Assembly: GCA_022600315.1 (NCBI GenBank)
Contig: JAHZKQ010000296.1
Coordinates: 1 to 6,440 of the forward strand
DNA: 6,440 nucleotides
From: Gammaproteobacteria bacterium
GTDB lineage: Bacteria; Pseudomonadota; Gammaproteobacteria; Coxiellales; Coxiellaceae
Direction of reading: 5' to 3'
The translations under genes were made by a program, and so were the position numbers. The notes under the pieces are model-generated. The model did not search any database and was not told the DNA's origin. It saw nothing but the letters and a program-made list of their open reading frames with translations. Shown here in pieces: positions 6,319 to 6,440 of this stretch (within the stretch, counting starts at the first letter, position 1; the number at the start of each line of letters is the position of its first letter).

Positions 6319-6440
6319 TTAAAAGTCAAAAGATTCAATAGATGGACCGCCTGAAATATCAGCTAGCGGAACACCTCCAACTGGCGGCGGTGGAAATAAG
6401 CGATGGTCTGATGGTGATGACACGCCTGAAGATGGTTGCA
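6319..6440 (-). CDS. C-terminal end of an unidentified protein with a Pro/Ser/Gly-rich tail (5' part beyond window)
   Basis: On the minus strand one frame stays open from the right edge for 39 complete codons and ends at TAA 6319-6321; the other two frames hit stops near 6361-6366. The visible end is Pro/Ser/Gly-rich: QPSSGVSSPSDH, then a PPPPVGGV stretch, then SIESFDF at the terminus. The position just upstream of a compact intrinsic terminator, on the same strand, supports this being a real gene end. The fragment looks disordered and says nothing about function. The similar polar tail of the next protein (515 residues) may indicate related or co-acquired proteins, which is only a suggestion. 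Confidence 0.6.
   Translation of the reverse strand, partial: QPSSGVSSPSDHRLFPPPPVGGVPLADISGGPSIESFDF

Overview
The window is a moderately AT-rich bacterial segment, most likely from a gammaproteobacterium. The evidence for that is the secretin and assembly genes of an R64-thin-pilus-like (type IVb) pilus. A member of the Legionellales or a related intracellular or environmental lineage is possible, because the genes beside the pilus cluster look like large orphan proteins with Ser/Gly-rich C-terminal tails. That taxonomic guess is weak. All genes recognised lie on the minus strand, so transcription runs from the right edge (6440) to the left edge (1).

Right part (6440-4697). The extreme C-terminus of a protein with a Pro/Ser/Gly-rich tail enters from the right edge and stops at 6319. 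A compact intrinsic terminator follows it. Next is a 515-residue, apparently soluble, largely helical protein that I do not recognise, ending in a low-complexity tail.

Middle (4696-4511). A 186-bp intergenic stretch holds a plausible extended -10 promoter on the minus strand, three strong inverted repeats and one small one, and a good Shine-Dalgarno sequence. It looks like the promoter and structured leader of the pilus operon.

Left part (4510-1). Four tightly coupled genes follow, joined by ATGA, TAATG and 2-bp junctions: a short exported TcpQ-domain protein, a PilN-family lipoprotein secretin, a PilO-family inner-membrane accessory protein, and a PilP-like protein running off the left edge. 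The PilP-like gene has no stop codon inside the window and is easily missed. It is open for all 421 complete codons from its start at 1264. Together these should make the outer-membrane channel (PilN, helped by the TcpQ protein) and the inner-membrane/periplasmic alignment complex (PilO, PilP) of a type IVb pilus. The assembly ATPase, platform protein, prepilin and prepilin peptidase are expected further left, outside the window.

The most unusual item is the PilP-like protein. After an ordinary membrane anchor, coiled coil and small beta domain it carries an extremely basic Lys/Pro-rich extension of at least 199 residues. The structured leader of the operon and the unidentified 515-residue protein are the other points worth checking.
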